Assembly: GCA_035999765.1 (NCBI GenBank)
Contig: CP108521.1
Span: forward strand, 11,160,001 to 11,224,000
Direction: 5' to 3'
Length of the DNA: 64,000 nt
DNA from: Streptomyces sp. NBC_01231
GTDB taxonomy: Bacteria > Actinomycetota > Actinomycetes > Streptomycetales > Streptomycetaceae
The translations under genes were made by a program, and so were the position numbers. This document shows, piece by piece, positions 16,348 to 24,719 of the stretch. The notes beneath the pieces were generated by a model. It saw only the letters and a list, made by a program, of their open reading frames with translations. It was not told the DNA's origin and did no database searches. Numbering within the stretch: position 1 is the first letter of the stretch; every line of letters begins with the position of its first letter.

Positions 16348-18321
16348 TCACCACAGTGGCCTGCCTTCAGCCGCTTCGGTGATCCTGTCAGGAAGGAGAA
16401 CGTCGTGGGCCAAGCCGAAGTCCGCGGTCGTGACCAGCACCTGCAACTGATTCGCCTCCGCCACGGCGTCCAGTTCCCGCAGCAAGAGGTGGATATCCAC
16501 ATCCTGGATCTCTTCCGCCTTGGGACTGTCGATCAGCAGCAGGCCCGGGTGCGTGGATACCTGGTGGGCCGCGCCCACACGCAGCAGTGCCACGATCACG
16601 GCGATCCGCAGTCGCAGCCGTTCGCCGGGCACCTGGACGGTGAAGCTGCGCACGTGCCCGCCGTCCGAGGTCACATCGAGGTGCGCCGCGCGGTCGATAC
16701 TCACCGACTCCAGCCCGACGAAACCGAACTTGCGCCCGAGGTCGGCAATCTCCTCGTTGAGGTCCGCGAACAGCTTGTCCGCTTCCTTTGCGTGATCATC
16801 CTCCAGCGTCTTCGCACCGGCACGCAGCACCTTGATCGCCAAGTCTTCGGCCGGATCATCGGGAGAGTCAGGCAGCTCGGGCAGGACGCTCAACGCGCCC
16901 TCCAGGCGCAGCACCTCCTCTCGAGCCCTGGCGTACTCCGGCACCCGGGCGGCCGCATCCGCCCGCCGCAGCTTTTCCTGCGCCGCGTTCATTTCCCCCG
17001 ACAGCCGTTCGAGCTCGGTCTCCGCCCGTTCCAAGGCCTCCCGGGCCGTCTGTTCGACCTGAGTGCTGACTTCTACGCGTTCCTCAGCTTCGGCCAGGAC
17101 ATCTTCGGAATCCTCGTCGCCGCCTTCGACGGGGCGCGCACACACGGCGCAACTGTGTGCTTGGATCTCCAGCTGGCGCCGTTCCGCAGCGATGTCCTGA
17201 TCGCACCGCGGGCACGTCGTAGGGTCAAGGCCGTGGAACAGCCGGCGGGCGATCGCACTTTCGCGGACATCATTGAGTAGCTTCTCGTCCCGCTGGCGCT
17301 GTCCCTTCGCCTGCTGGTGGACCCGCATCAGGTCATTCCACGACTGCTGGCTGTCGGCCACCGAGGTCGCCAGACGCATCGTGGTCGTGGCCAGGTCAGC
17401 CAGCGACTCTTGATCGGAACCAACTGCTCCTTCTGCCAGCTGCTCCAGGCGGGCACGGGCTGCTGCCAGATCCTCCTCAGTCTGCTGTCGCTGCGCCGTT
17501 CGCTCTTCCTGTGCCGCTTTCGCTGCGCTCTGCCGGCGCTTGCGAGCTGTGGCCATCAGTTCCGCCTGCGTCTTGACCTTGGTCAGCACACCGGCGGCCG
17601 GGAGGTCGAGGAACACCTGCAAGAGGCGTCCCGGCAGGCCGCTCATGAGTACATCGCCCAGCAATGCGGGGGAGCGGGCCCCCGGCAGGTACAGGGCGCC
17701 GAAGTAGGCGGGCCACCCGTGCGCCACTGCGGACGTCCCTTGTTTGGCACTGACCAAGGGATGCAGGTCCATCCACTTCATCATGAGCGCCTGCACCTGT
17801 TCGGCGTAGCTCTCCGAACTTGCGGCGCTAAACAGCGGCAGCACTCCCTGTGCCGGGTCCGGGGAGCGGAGGGTCTCCAGCACGGCTAGATCGGGCCCGG
17901 TGAACGCGACCGCGGAGGTGATTTCCTCGTTGTCCAGGTTCAGCCGGAAGGCCATGGCCTGGCCGGCAACCGTGGCGTCGAGGTCGACCTCACGCAGCCA
18001 GTGGATGGCGCCGCTCTTTTCCCGCGGAGCGCCCCGAAGACACCAGGTCACCAGTTCCAGCACACTCGACTTCCCGCGCAAGTTCGATGCCACCAGGGCG
18101 GTTAGGCCGTCGCCGAACCTGAACGTGGTGTTGAACGAGCCGGGTTCGAGCGCTCCGGTCCGCACCCCGGCCACCCGCAGCCGGTGAATCCGCAACGGCC
18201 GCGGCCGTGCAGGAGGCGCACCCAGTGGAATGCCCTGGGCCTCGAACACCGCCAACACGTCCTTGACCGTCACCTTCGCGCGCGCGGCGATCCGCTCCTC
18301 GAGCGCAACTTCCTCAGCCAT
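16348..18321 (-). CDS. Zinc-hook ABC/SMC-like ATPase
   Basis: A 657-aa protein from ATG 18321, chosen because it overlaps the upstream stop by 8 nt and has GGGGGA before it. It has a Rad50/SMC-type split ATPase: N-terminal Walker A ASNLRGKSS (K84, with Ala where Gly is usual) and C-terminal ABC signature-like GERLRLRIAV (~566) and Walker B LLLID598SP. Between them lie long coiled coils (~250-365 and ~405-480) around a zinc hook C370-P-R-C373...C391-A-V-C394. Such proteins dimerise through the hook and bridge DNA. It is probably the ATP-driven sensor or remodeller acting with the PD-(D/E)XK protein encoded next. Confidence 0.78.
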   Translation of the reverse strand: MAEEVALEERIAARAKVTVKDVLAVFEAQGIPLGAPPARPRPLRIHRLRVAGVRTGALEPGSFNTTFRFGDGLTALVASNLRGKSSVLELVTWCLRGAPREKSGAIHWLREVDLDATVAGQAMAFRLNLDNEEITSAVAFTGPDLAVLETLRSPDPAQGVLPLFSAASSESYAEQVQALMMKWMDLHPLVSAKQGTSAVAHGWPAYFGALYLPGARSPALLGDVLMSGLPGRLLQVFLDLPAAGVLTKVKTQAELMATARKRRQSAAKAAQEERTAQRQQTEEDLAAARARLEQLAEGAVGSDQESLADLATTTMRLATSVADSQQSWNDLMRVHQQAKGQRQRDEKLLNDVRESAIARRLFHGLDPTTCPRCDQDIAAERRQLEIQAHSCAVCARPVEGGDEDSEDVLAEAEERVEVSTQVEQTAREALERAETELERLSGEMNAAQEKLRRADAAARVPEYARAREEVLRLEGALSVLPELPDSPDDPAEDLAIKVLRAGAKTLEDDHAKEADKLFADLNEEIADLGRKFGFVGLESVSIDRAAHLDVTSDGGHVRSFTVQVPGERLRLRIAVIVALLRVGAAHQVSTHPGLLLIDSPKAEEIQDVDIHLLLRELDAVAEANQLQVLVTTADFGLAHDVLLPDRITEAAEGRPLW

Positions 18322-19027
18322 GGTCCCCCGTTTCCGCATCCCCGTTCACTGCCTGCCTACGCAGTTCTTCCAGCCGCGCTCGCGCTCGCACGCTCACCGA
18401 ACCGATCCGGTCCCCGCGGGCAGCCTCGGCGTACTCGCGCTGCAGGTACTGCTGTTTCTTCAGCTGGTTGCCCCCACGTCCGTCGGCCAGATCCAGCACC
18501 AACTGCACCCGGTCCACGTAGTACTGGAAGGCGGGTGCCTTCTGAATCGCCTCACGTGCGACCTTCCGCCCGGCCGCCAGCAGGAAGTAGTCGTGCTGCC
18601 GCACTCTGTTGACGGTCCCTCGCCGGCGACGGGCCACCAGACCAGCACTGCGCAGCACGGCCAGGGCGTCGTCCAACGGTTCGTAGGCACCGAAGTGGTG
18701 CCGCAGCATCGGATAGCACCGCACCTCCGGTTCCTCAGAATCCAGAATGCGGCCGGCCAGCTCCAGTAGGCGGGCCTCGGTGGTCGCCTCGTACTTCGTC
18801 AGCAGCTCATCGGCCAGATAGTCAGGATTGCGGAGCCAGAAGTCCAGCTTCTGCAGGCGGACCTGAGTGCGGACAACTCCCACGGGTGAGTCCAGTCCGG
18901 GGTCAGCTCGTTCGACGTCGGACACGGGCTCGCACGCCCCGTCGATGAGCAGCAGAAGCCGCACGGCATCCTGTTCCCGGCTCGTCACCCGCTCAGCGGC
19001 CTCGGGATTGGGCAGTCCTTGATCCAC
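18314..19027 (-). CDS. Winged-helix-like middle component of the ABC-type operon
   Basis: About 237 aa. I take GTG 19027 as start (MDQGLPNPEAAERVTSREQD); GGAG is close upstream, and the frame is open to 19111, so an earlier start is possible. The protein is helical: RLLLLIDGACEPVSDVERAD, then QVRLQKLDFWLRNPDYLADE. A winged-helix-like part follows (YEPLDDALAVLRSAGLVARR and a KVAREAI helix), then a basic helical tail. The size, position before the ATPase and 8-nt overlap match the middle components of ABC three-component conflict systems. The exact subclass cannot be set by eye. Confidence 0.65.
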   Translation of the reverse strand: MDQGLPNPEAAERVTSREQDAVRLLLLIDGACEPVSDVERADPGLDSPVGVVRTQVRLQKLDFWLRNPDYLADELLTKYEATTEARLLELAGRILDSEEPEVRCYPMLRHHFGAYEPLDDALAVLRSAGLVARRRRGTVNRVRQHDYFLLAAGRKVAREAIQKAPAFQYYVDRVQLVLDLADGRGGNQLKKQQYLQREYAEAARGDRIGSVSVRARARLEELRRQAVNGDAETGDHG

Positions 19028-19186
19028 CGCTCCAAGGTATCGCCTGGTAGCCGCACCTGTACCCTCCGCGTCCGAAGTGGTTGTGCACGGCCGCCGACCA
19101 CGATCCAACATGAACTTGCCGACGACCGGCGAGCGGACCAGGCCATCCGAGCGTGTCCCCGAAACATCACCGAGCTGGGTCGCCGC

Positions 19187-22021
19187 TCAGCCCTGCACCG
19201 GAAGGCCCGTCGTGCGCAGCCGAGCCATCATCTGCGCCGAGGTCGCGCGGGCCGCCTGGGCTGGCATCGTCGCCAGCAGACCTTCCCAGGCGTCGGGGAG
19301 TCCCGCGTCCACGGCCGAGCGGTACGCGGCGCATGCCTCGGGTGTCCGTCCCTGGTCCAGGTACAGGGTGCCGAGCGCGGTGTACGCCTCCGTGTCACCG
19401 GCTTCACAGCCGTGCACGTAGGCGCGCTCAGCTGCGGCGGTGTCGCCGAGCTGCTCGCGCACACGACCCAATGCCGTCCAGGCGTCGGAGGCGCCCAAGT
19501 CGGCCGCCCGCAGCACCGCGCGCCGGGATCCCTCCCGGTCCCCGGCGCGTTCCCGCATCCGGGCAAGCGCGGACCAGGCGTCCGTCGCACCGCGCTCAGC
19601 CGCTAGGTTGGCGGCGAGCTCTGCGCCGCTGCTGTCCCCGGCGTTCTCCCGGGCTCGCGCCAGCATGATCCAGGCGTCCAGGTCACCCGCGCGTGCCGCC
19701 TCCGCAGCGGCGTGCGCGGCGCCGGCGTCGTCACCGATCTCCTCGCGCGCTTCGGCCAGCGCGGTCCACGCCTCCGGATCGCCGGTGCGAGCCGCCTGAG
19801 TGGCGGCCTCCTCAGCGGCCGTGCTGTCGCCTTCCGATTCCGACTCGGCGAGCAGCGCCAGTTCGCGCCAAGCGGCACCGACGCCCAGGGCCGCCGCCTC
19901 GCGATGGGCCGCGGCTGCTCCCGACCGGTCACCGGCCGCATCACGCAGCCTTGCCAGAAGAGACCACCCTTCAGGATGCCCCGCGTCCGCGCCGCTGGCG
20001 GCCGCTACCAGGGCTGACGCATGGTCGCCCAGGGCCCAGTGCAGGCGTACCAGAGCCGCCCAGGCCGCGCTGACTCCTGTATCCGCCGCCCGAGTGGCGT
20101 GTATGACCGCTGTTGCGAGGTCACCGGACCGCTCGGCGACCTGCGCGAGTCCCATGTGCCCCCAGCCGTCGCCGGCCTCTGCCGCCTTCTCGAACGCCTC
20201 GGCTGCCGGCGCGCCTTGAACCGTCCGCATCCGGCCGAGTGTCCGCCAGGCCAGCGGTTCGCCCGCGGCCGCTGCCTGGACGGCGACCGCGTCCGCCGCG
20301 GCCGGGTCCCCCTCCGCCTCACTGATTCGGGCCAGGGCCGCCCAAGCCCACGCGTCACCCGTCTCTGCCGCCCGCCGATACGCGTCGTAGGAACCAGGCC
20401 CGTCGCCTTCCGCTTCCCTCGACACGGCGAGCGCCGCCCACGCGACGGGATCCGTCGCGGCCGTCTCCTCCGCGGCCTCCCGCCCATCGGTGGTCGCCCG
20501 CAACACGGCCAGGGCCGCCCGGGCACGGATGTGCCCCAACTCGATCGACCGCTCGTACAAGGGCGCGGCGCTTGCATAGCGACGCCGCTGTTCGGCGGCC
20601 CGGCCGAGAGCGTAGACGTCGTCGGCGGTCCTGGCCCACAGTGCCCCCGACCAGAACTCGGCGGGCGGCGCCCGGTGGGCACGGACCCGGCGGATGTGCT
20701 GTTCGAGATAGTCATCAGGGCGATAGCTGTCCGGCTCGCCGACACCCAGCTCGTACCGCTCCGCGATCAGCGGCGTGGGGCCGCCTTCCGTTGCCGTCAG
20801 CGCCCCGATGGCGGCGGGGAACCATTCCTCGCCTGCGGTCGCACGCGCGGTGGAGTCCATGAAGCCGGCCGCCGTCTCCCTGAGCAGACGCTTGGGCACG
20901 GCGCTGGCGTGACCCAGCCTGCGTGCTTCCGCGGCTGCCGTCAGCACGGCGTGCTCGGGCGCCGTGAACCATTGATCTGGGCCCATCTCCCAGCGCCGCA
21001 CCAATTCCGGTCCTGCGGTGAGGTGTTGCAGCACCCGCTGACCGGGCCCGGCCGCCCGTACGGCTCCGGCGAAACGAGGATCGCGGGCGGCGGCCGCAGC
21101 GACGGCCGCGGGGTCACAGTCCAGCGTGTCCGGAACTGTGATCATCCCATGGGGGCCGGTGAGTAGCGCGAGGGTGTGCGGCGCGCTCTCCAGAGTGTTC
21201 TGGCGATTCGTCAGGCGCCGCATGTGTTCTGGCCACAGGGTGCCCACCACCGCGAGCGGCGCCACCTGGTCAAGCAGCCGCCCCAGCGCTCGGGCGGTCC
21301 GCTCGCCGGCGGCGCCGTCCAGATAGCGCTGCGTCTCGTTGAGCCACAGCACGGTCCGCGGATCGATGCCGTCGTCCTCGATCCACGCGGTCAGTTCCTC
21401 CGCGTCGGCAGGGAACAGCACGGGCCAGTCGGGCAGCACGGCGGCCACCGCCTCGTACAGCGCACGGGTCTTCCCGCTCGCGGAACGGCCCACCAACAGC
21501 ACGAGCGCCGCCTGGTTGGTCTCCGCGGTCCGGGCCAGCCGTCGGCGCAGGGTGGCGTCGTGCGGGCGGGTGAGGTACTCCGTCAGCGGCAGGTCCACGG
21601 TCCCGTCCGGGCCGGGGGCCGGGTGAACGCCCAGGCGTGCAGCGTCCCATTCCGCGGCGGTGCGCAGATGTACCCCCGGCGTCTGCTCCGCGGTCGCCAA
21701 GAGCGCCTGCACTTCCGCACTCACCCGGTTGGGGTCCTCACCGGCCTGCCTCGCGAGCGCCACGGCGACGGCCACCGTGTCCCGAAGCGAGGGCGGTGGG
21801 GCACAGGCCAGGGCCTGCGCCACGGTGTCCTGCGTTGGCCGCTCCGGAGGGCCGTCAGCGTCTGCGACGAGGGAATGGGGCGCCGGGCTGCCCGCGGCCC
21901 GGTACAGCGTGTGCAGCCGTCGCTGGAGGGCATGCAGGGGCCCTGGCGGCAGGCGAGCCGGGCCAACGGAGTGAGCGCCCTCCGACCAGTCGCCTGCCGC
22001 CCGCCTCGCGTCGTCAGCCAT
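19187..22021 (-). CDS. STAND-like P-loop NTPase with long TPR/Sel1-type repeat tail
   Basis: A 944-aa protein from ATG 22021. Residues ~60-125 are helical. An NTPase domain follows with Walker A GRSASGKT (178-185) and a Walker-B-like VLWLNETQRYL (224-234), then RLLDQVAPLAVVGTLWPEHM. From ~490 to the end there are about a dozen degenerate ~34-residue TPR/Sel1 units of the form DAWTALAxxREExGDxAGAx. Proteins of this build act as signal-dependent switches; a conflict or regulatory role is likely but not shown. Decayed copies of its 5' end follow two STAS genes (24600-24722, 25708-25832), and its start ATGGCTGA once overlapped the STAS stop. A composite IS now separates them and supplies the sequence just upstream of the start. 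Confidence 0.7.
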   Translation of the reverse strand: MADDARRAAGDWSEGAHSVGPARLPPGPLHALQRRLHTLYRAAGSPAPHSLVADADGPPERPTQDTVAQALACAPPPSLRDTVAVAVALARQAGEDPNRVSAEVQALLATAEQTPGVHLRTAAEWDAARLGVHPAPGPDGTVDLPLTEYLTRPHDATLRRRLARTAETNQAALVLLVGRSASGKTRALYEAVAAVLPDWPVLFPADAEELTAWIEDDGIDPRTVLWLNETQRYLDGAAGERTARALGRLLDQVAPLAVVGTLWPEHMRRLTNRQNTLESAPHTLALLTGPHGMITVPDTLDCDPAAVAAAAARDPRFAGAVRAAGPGQRVLQHLTAGPELVRRWEMGPDQWFTAPEHAVLTAAAEARRLGHASAVPKRLLRETAAGFMDSTARATAGEEWFPAAIGALTATEGGPTPLIAERYELGVGEPDSYRPDDYLEQHIRRVRAHRAPPAEFWSGALWARTADDVYALGRAAEQRRRYASAAPLYERSIELGHIRARAALAVLRATTDGREAAEETAATDPVAWAALAVSREAEGDGPGSYDAYRRAAETGDAWAWAALARISEAEGDPAAADAVAVQAAAAGEPLAWRTLGRMRTVQGAPAAEAFEKAAEAGDGWGHMGLAQVAERSGDLATAVIHATRAADTGVSAAWAALVRLHWALGDHASALVAAASGADAGHPEGWSLLARLRDAAGDRSGAAAAHREAAALGVGAAWRELALLAESESEGDSTAAEEAATQAARTGDPEAWTALAEAREEIGDDAGAAHAAAEAARAGDLDAWIMLARARENAGDSSGAELAANLAAERGATDAWSALARMRERAGDREGSRRAVLRAADLGASDAWTALGRVREQLGDTAAAERAYVHGCEAGDTEAYTALGTLYLDQGRTPEACAAYRSAVDAGLPDAWEGLLATMPAQAARATSAQMMARLRTTGLPVQG

Positions 22022-22022
22022 G

Positions 22023-22092
22023 GAGCTCTTTCCAACCTGGTCCGGTTGTTGGCCAGTTGGCCTGACAGTGCAGCAAAACTGCTGGTAGATGG
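22023..22092 (+). repeat. Solo left end of the IS5-like element
   Basis: This ~70-bp stretch resembles the left end of the intact IS at 22669-22745. Both begin near a (C)TTTCCAACC-type terminal repeat and both contain GGCCTGACA and TGGTAGATGGGTTTTC. It abuts the start codon of the NTPase gene. On the minus strand it places GGAAAGAG just before that ATG, so it may supply the ribosome site. Confidence 0.65.
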
Positions 22093-22215
22093 GTTTTCCT
22101 GAGGTGGGCCGCATTAGTGCGCGGGTCGGAGCGGTGAACACGACCGTGGCGCGGCGACGGAGTCGCGCTCGCGAGGTGGCGGACCGGGTTGATCAGTGCT
22201 CCTGGTCTTCGCGCC

Positions 22216-22644
22216 TCAGCCCGGCTCTCTCCGCCCCAGGCGGTCGGCGACGAACTCCGCGAGCGCCTCCCGGGACGGGTGTCCCCAGCCGATGCAAAAC
22301 GGATGCCCGGCCGGATCCGCGTACACCTGGTGACCCTCGGCAGCGTCGAGATCAGGAGCCGGCTGGAGCAGCCGGGCGCCAAGGGCAAGTGCCTCCTCGT
22401 GCGCCGCTCGCGGGTCGTCGACGTGGAGATCGAGATGTACTTGCTGGGGGTTTCCATGAGGCCAGTCGGGCGGAACATGGTCCGGTGCCAGTTGCACGCC
22501 GATCCGCCACTGTCCAGCAGCGTCGATGACGCTGTGCCAGTCGTCGTCCTCGAAGACGTGCCCGCCCAGAATGCCGGCCCAGAACGTGCTCTCCGCATGC
22601 AGGTCGGCCGCGTCGAACACGATCACCTGACGCACCATGTCCAT
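22216..22644 (-). CDS. VOC/glyoxalase-fold protein
   Basis: A 142-aa protein from ATG 22644 (MDMVRQVIVFDAADLHAEST). It has the paired beta-alpha-beta-beta-beta units of the vicinal-oxygen-chelate fold: FWAGILGGHVFEDDDWHSVI, QVHLDLHVDD with metal-ligand-like His, then EGHQVYADPAGHPFCIGW with the DPAGHPF motif common in Streptomyces VOC proteins of the glyoxalase/bleomycin-resistance group. Substrate unknown. It is carried inside the composite IS and starts 24 bp from the inner IS copy, so it looks like mobile cargo. Confidence 0.8.
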   Translation of the reverse strand: MDMVRQVIVFDAADLHAESTFWAGILGGHVFEDDDWHSVIDAAGQWRIGVQLAPDHVPPDWPHGNPQQVHLDLHVDDPRAAHEEALALGARLLQPAPDLDAAEGHQVYADPAGHPFCIGWGHPSREALAEFVADRLGRREPG

Positions 22645-22668
22645 AACGCTCACGCTACGGGAATCAGT

Positions 22669-23557
22669 AAGCCCTTCCCAACCTCCCGCGTCAGATGGGT
22701 GGTTGGCCTGACAAACAGCTGAAGCCCCTGGTAGATGGGTTTTCGACCAAGAGAACCGTCTCCACCAGAGGCTTCGCATGCTTGTTTACCCGTCCGGCAT
22801 CGACGTGTCCAGCTCTGCCCTCCGCTTCCTCGCCGCCCGTCTGAGGGAACGTCGGCGCGCCCTTGGCACTCGATGGCGGCGCCTGAGCGCGGGCCGACAG
22901 GCCCTGCTCGCTCTCGCTCACCTCCGCAACGGTCAGCCCTATGCCCAGCTCGCGGCCGGTTTCGGGATCGGCACCACCACCGTCTACCGGTATGTCACCG
23001 AGACCGTCGAGCTCCTGGCCGCCCTCGCACCCACGCTCGCCGAAGCTGTACGGGCCGCGTCGATGAAGGCGTACGTGATCCTGGACGGGACGCTGCTGCC
23101 GATCGACCGGATCGCCGCCGACCGTCCCTTCTACTCGGGCAAACACAAGAAGCACGGCATGAATGTGCAGGTCATAGCCGATCCGAAGGGGCGTCTCCTG
23201 TGGGTTTCACCAGCCCTGGCAGGCGCCGTCCATGACGTCCGGGCCGCACGCGAGCACGGCATCATCGACGCTCTCGCCGAGGCCGGCATCACCTGCTGGG
23301 CGGACAAGGGCTACCAGGGCGCGGGCGGCACGGTCCGTCTCCCTTACCGCGGCCGATGGGACAGCCTTTCCGCCGGTCAGCAGGCCGTCAACCGGTCCCA
23401 TGCGAAGGTCCGGGCACTGGTCGAACAAGCCATCGCCACCCTCAAGTCCTGGCGGCTCCTGCGCAAGCTCCGCTGCTCGACGACCCGAGTCACGAGCCTT
23501 GTCCAAGCTGTCCTCACCCTCCATCTGGCCGACTCAGACTGAGGTTGGAAAAGGCTC
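22669..23557 (+). mobile_element. IS5-like insertion sequence, intact
   Basis: An ~889-bp element with imperfect 17-bp terminal inverted repeats (AAGCCCTTCCCAACCTC at 22669; GAGCCTTTTCCAACCTC read inward from 23557) and one transposase gene. No target duplication of its own is visible (flanks CAG and ATG). This fits its being the right arm of a composite insertion. Confidence 0.72.
22778..23542 (+). CDS. IS5-family transposase (DDE_Tnp_4 type)
   Basis: A 254-aa protein. The N-terminal HTH (~40-80) includes LAHLRNGQPYAQLAAGFGIG then TTTVYRYV. The catalytic core starts at AYVILDGTLLPIDRI (first Asp), continues KKHGMNVQVIADPKG and WADKGYQGAG (second Asp region) and ends with VNRSHAKVRALVEQAIATLK (Glu). 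All three DDE positions are present and the gene fills the element, so it is probably active. Its stop overlaps the 3' end of the STAS gene on the other strand by 9 bp. Confidence 0.88.
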   Translation: MLVYPSGIDVSSSALRFLAARLRERRRALGTRWRRLSAGRQALLALAHLRNGQPYAQLAAGFGIGTTTVYRYVTETVELLAALAPTLAEAVRAASMKAYVILDGTLLPIDRIAADRPFYSGKHKKHGMNVQVIADPKGRLLWVSPALAGAVHDVRAAREHGIIDALAEAGITCWADKGYQGAGGTVRLPYRGRWDSLSAGQQAVNRSHAKVRALVEQAIATLKSWRLLRKLRCSTTRVTSLVQAVLTLHLADSD

Positions 23558-24340
23558 ATGGACACCAAGCTCCCGTCCCAGGAATTCAACCGCGCGATCC
23601 ACCGTGTCGAACATGTCAAACACTCTCGCCAGCCCGGTTATCCGGAAGAACTTCTGGATTCTCTCCGTAGGCGCTACCAACGCGATTCCGCCATCCTGGG
23701 CGCGGACCCGCTTCAGAGCACCAACCACCACACCGAGTCCCGTCGAGTCGAAGAAGAAGGCCTCCGTCATGTCCAGGACCAGGAATATCCTTCCGTGGTT
23801 GATCAGATCGACCAGCAGTTTGCGCAAAGGCGGCGCGCTATAGACGGTCACCGAGCCCACGATTGTCACCACGGTGACGTACTCGGAAACGTGCTCGTAC
23901 GAATGACCGCCCTGTGGGACGATGCGGCTCTCCTGCTCCGCGATGGCGGCGTGCCGCTGCTCGACGCTCACCTCCGAGTAGGCAGCGGCGAGTGCCGCGA
24001 CCGCGCTCGCCACAGTCTCGTAGGTACAGACGGCCTCGCCCCAACGATCAGCCAGAGATTCCCGCACATGCTGGCTCGTCACGGCCAAGGTGAGGGCCCC
24101 GCCCAGGACGCGCACCCGCGTCCGACCGCCGATCAGCACGCGCAGGACCGCGCCGCCGATGCTGTCCACCGCGCTCAGGTCGACGACCAGAAGGAGCCGC
24201 CCGCTGTCGATGACTTCCAGCAGTGTGGAGCGCAGCAGTGGAGCGGAGGCGGCGTCCAGCACAACGCCCTGGCTATCGCCTTCGACCCGTACGACAGTGA
24301 TGCCGTCGGGTCCGTCCTCGTACGACATCTTCAGGTGCAC
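23534..24340 (-). CDS. Tandem STAS-domain protein (paralogue 1), 3' end altered by IS
   Basis: A 268-aa protein from GTG 24340 (MHLKMSYEDGPDG). There are two STAS domains: ~1-120 (LLVVDLSAVDSIGGAVLRVL, Gly-Gly replacing the usual Asp-Ser-Ser) and ~145-255 (FLVLDMTEAFFFDSTGLGVV, keeping the DSTG phosphorylation-site motif). STAS proteins bind anti-sigma kinases or signalling partners. The native stop was lost to the composite IS, which adds EPFPTSV after GRELGVH before a new stop inside the IS end. It was originally followed with an 8-nt overlap by the NTPase gene. Upstream lies the decayed end of another cassette. Confidence 0.8.
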   Translation of the reverse strand: MHLKMSYEDGPDGITVVRVEGDSQGVVLDAASAPLLRSTLLEVIDSGRLLLVVDLSAVDSIGGAVLRVLIGGRTRVRVLGGALTLAVTSQHVRESLADRWGEAVCTYETVASAVAALAAAYSEVSVEQRHAAIAEQESRIVPQGGHSYEHVSEYVTVVTIVGSVTVYSAPPLRKLLVDLINHGRIFLVLDMTEAFFFDSTGLGVVVGALKRVRAQDGGIALVAPTERIQKFFRITGLARVFDMFDTVDRAVEFLGRELGVHEPFPTSV

Positions 24341-24719
24341 CCGGCTCCCGTTTCATGCCGACTGCCCGGAGCGCCAGCGTGCCCCACGCCTAAGGGCAAG
24401 CGGACAATATGGCCATCTCGTGCACTATGTATTTTATCCGGCAGGTACCGGCCATGCAGGGCGCGAAAGCCCACGCCGGCCGCGGTCAGGAAGACACCCT
24501 GCGCGACCGCGCGAGCGCACGGGTCCTGCCGCTCGCGGAACGGCCACCAGAAGTACAAGCGCCGCCGTACACCTGGGCGCCCATCCCGCGCCAGCCTGAC
24601 CGCCGACTTCTGCCTCGCGGACGCTCAAAGTGCCTGCACCTCCGCAGGCACCCGGTCGGGGTTAGGCCAGCGGTGGCGCACAGGCCAGGGCTCAGTAGCC
24701 TGCGGCCCGCCTCGCATAG
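24341..24719 (-). repeat. Decayed cassette junction 1 (end of NTPase 5' copy and end of gene-X copy)
   Basis: 24430-24520 resembles the 3' end of the 26302 gene (GCAGGGCGCGAAAGCC, GGCCGCGGTCAGGAA). 24600-24722 is a collapsed copy of the NTPase 5' region with internal deletions: GCCTGCACCTCCGCAG, CACAGGCCAGGGC and GCCTCGCATAGTCAGCCAT correspond to ~21709, ~21805 and ~22005. No open gene remains. Confidence 0.65.

Larger units (their letters stand above)
22023..23557. mobile_element. Composite IS insertion carrying a VOC gene, ATG target duplication
   Basis: The left end GAGCTCTTTCCAACCT (22023) and the right end, read inward as GAGCCTTTTCCAACCTC (23557-23541), are imperfect inverted repeats. 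ATG occurs on both outer flanks (22020-22022, 23558-23560). Removing the insert and one ATG rebuilds GTCAGCCATGGACACCAAG, nearly identical to the uninterrupted paralogous junction at 24719-24737. The insert consists of a ~70-bp left-end remnant of an IS5-like element, a VOC gene, and a full IS copy. Confidence 0.7.

Noticed and set aside
15967..17280. 437-codon plus-strand frame
   Set aside because: Antisense to the zinc-hook ATPase and the nuclease gene, with no start site or domain.
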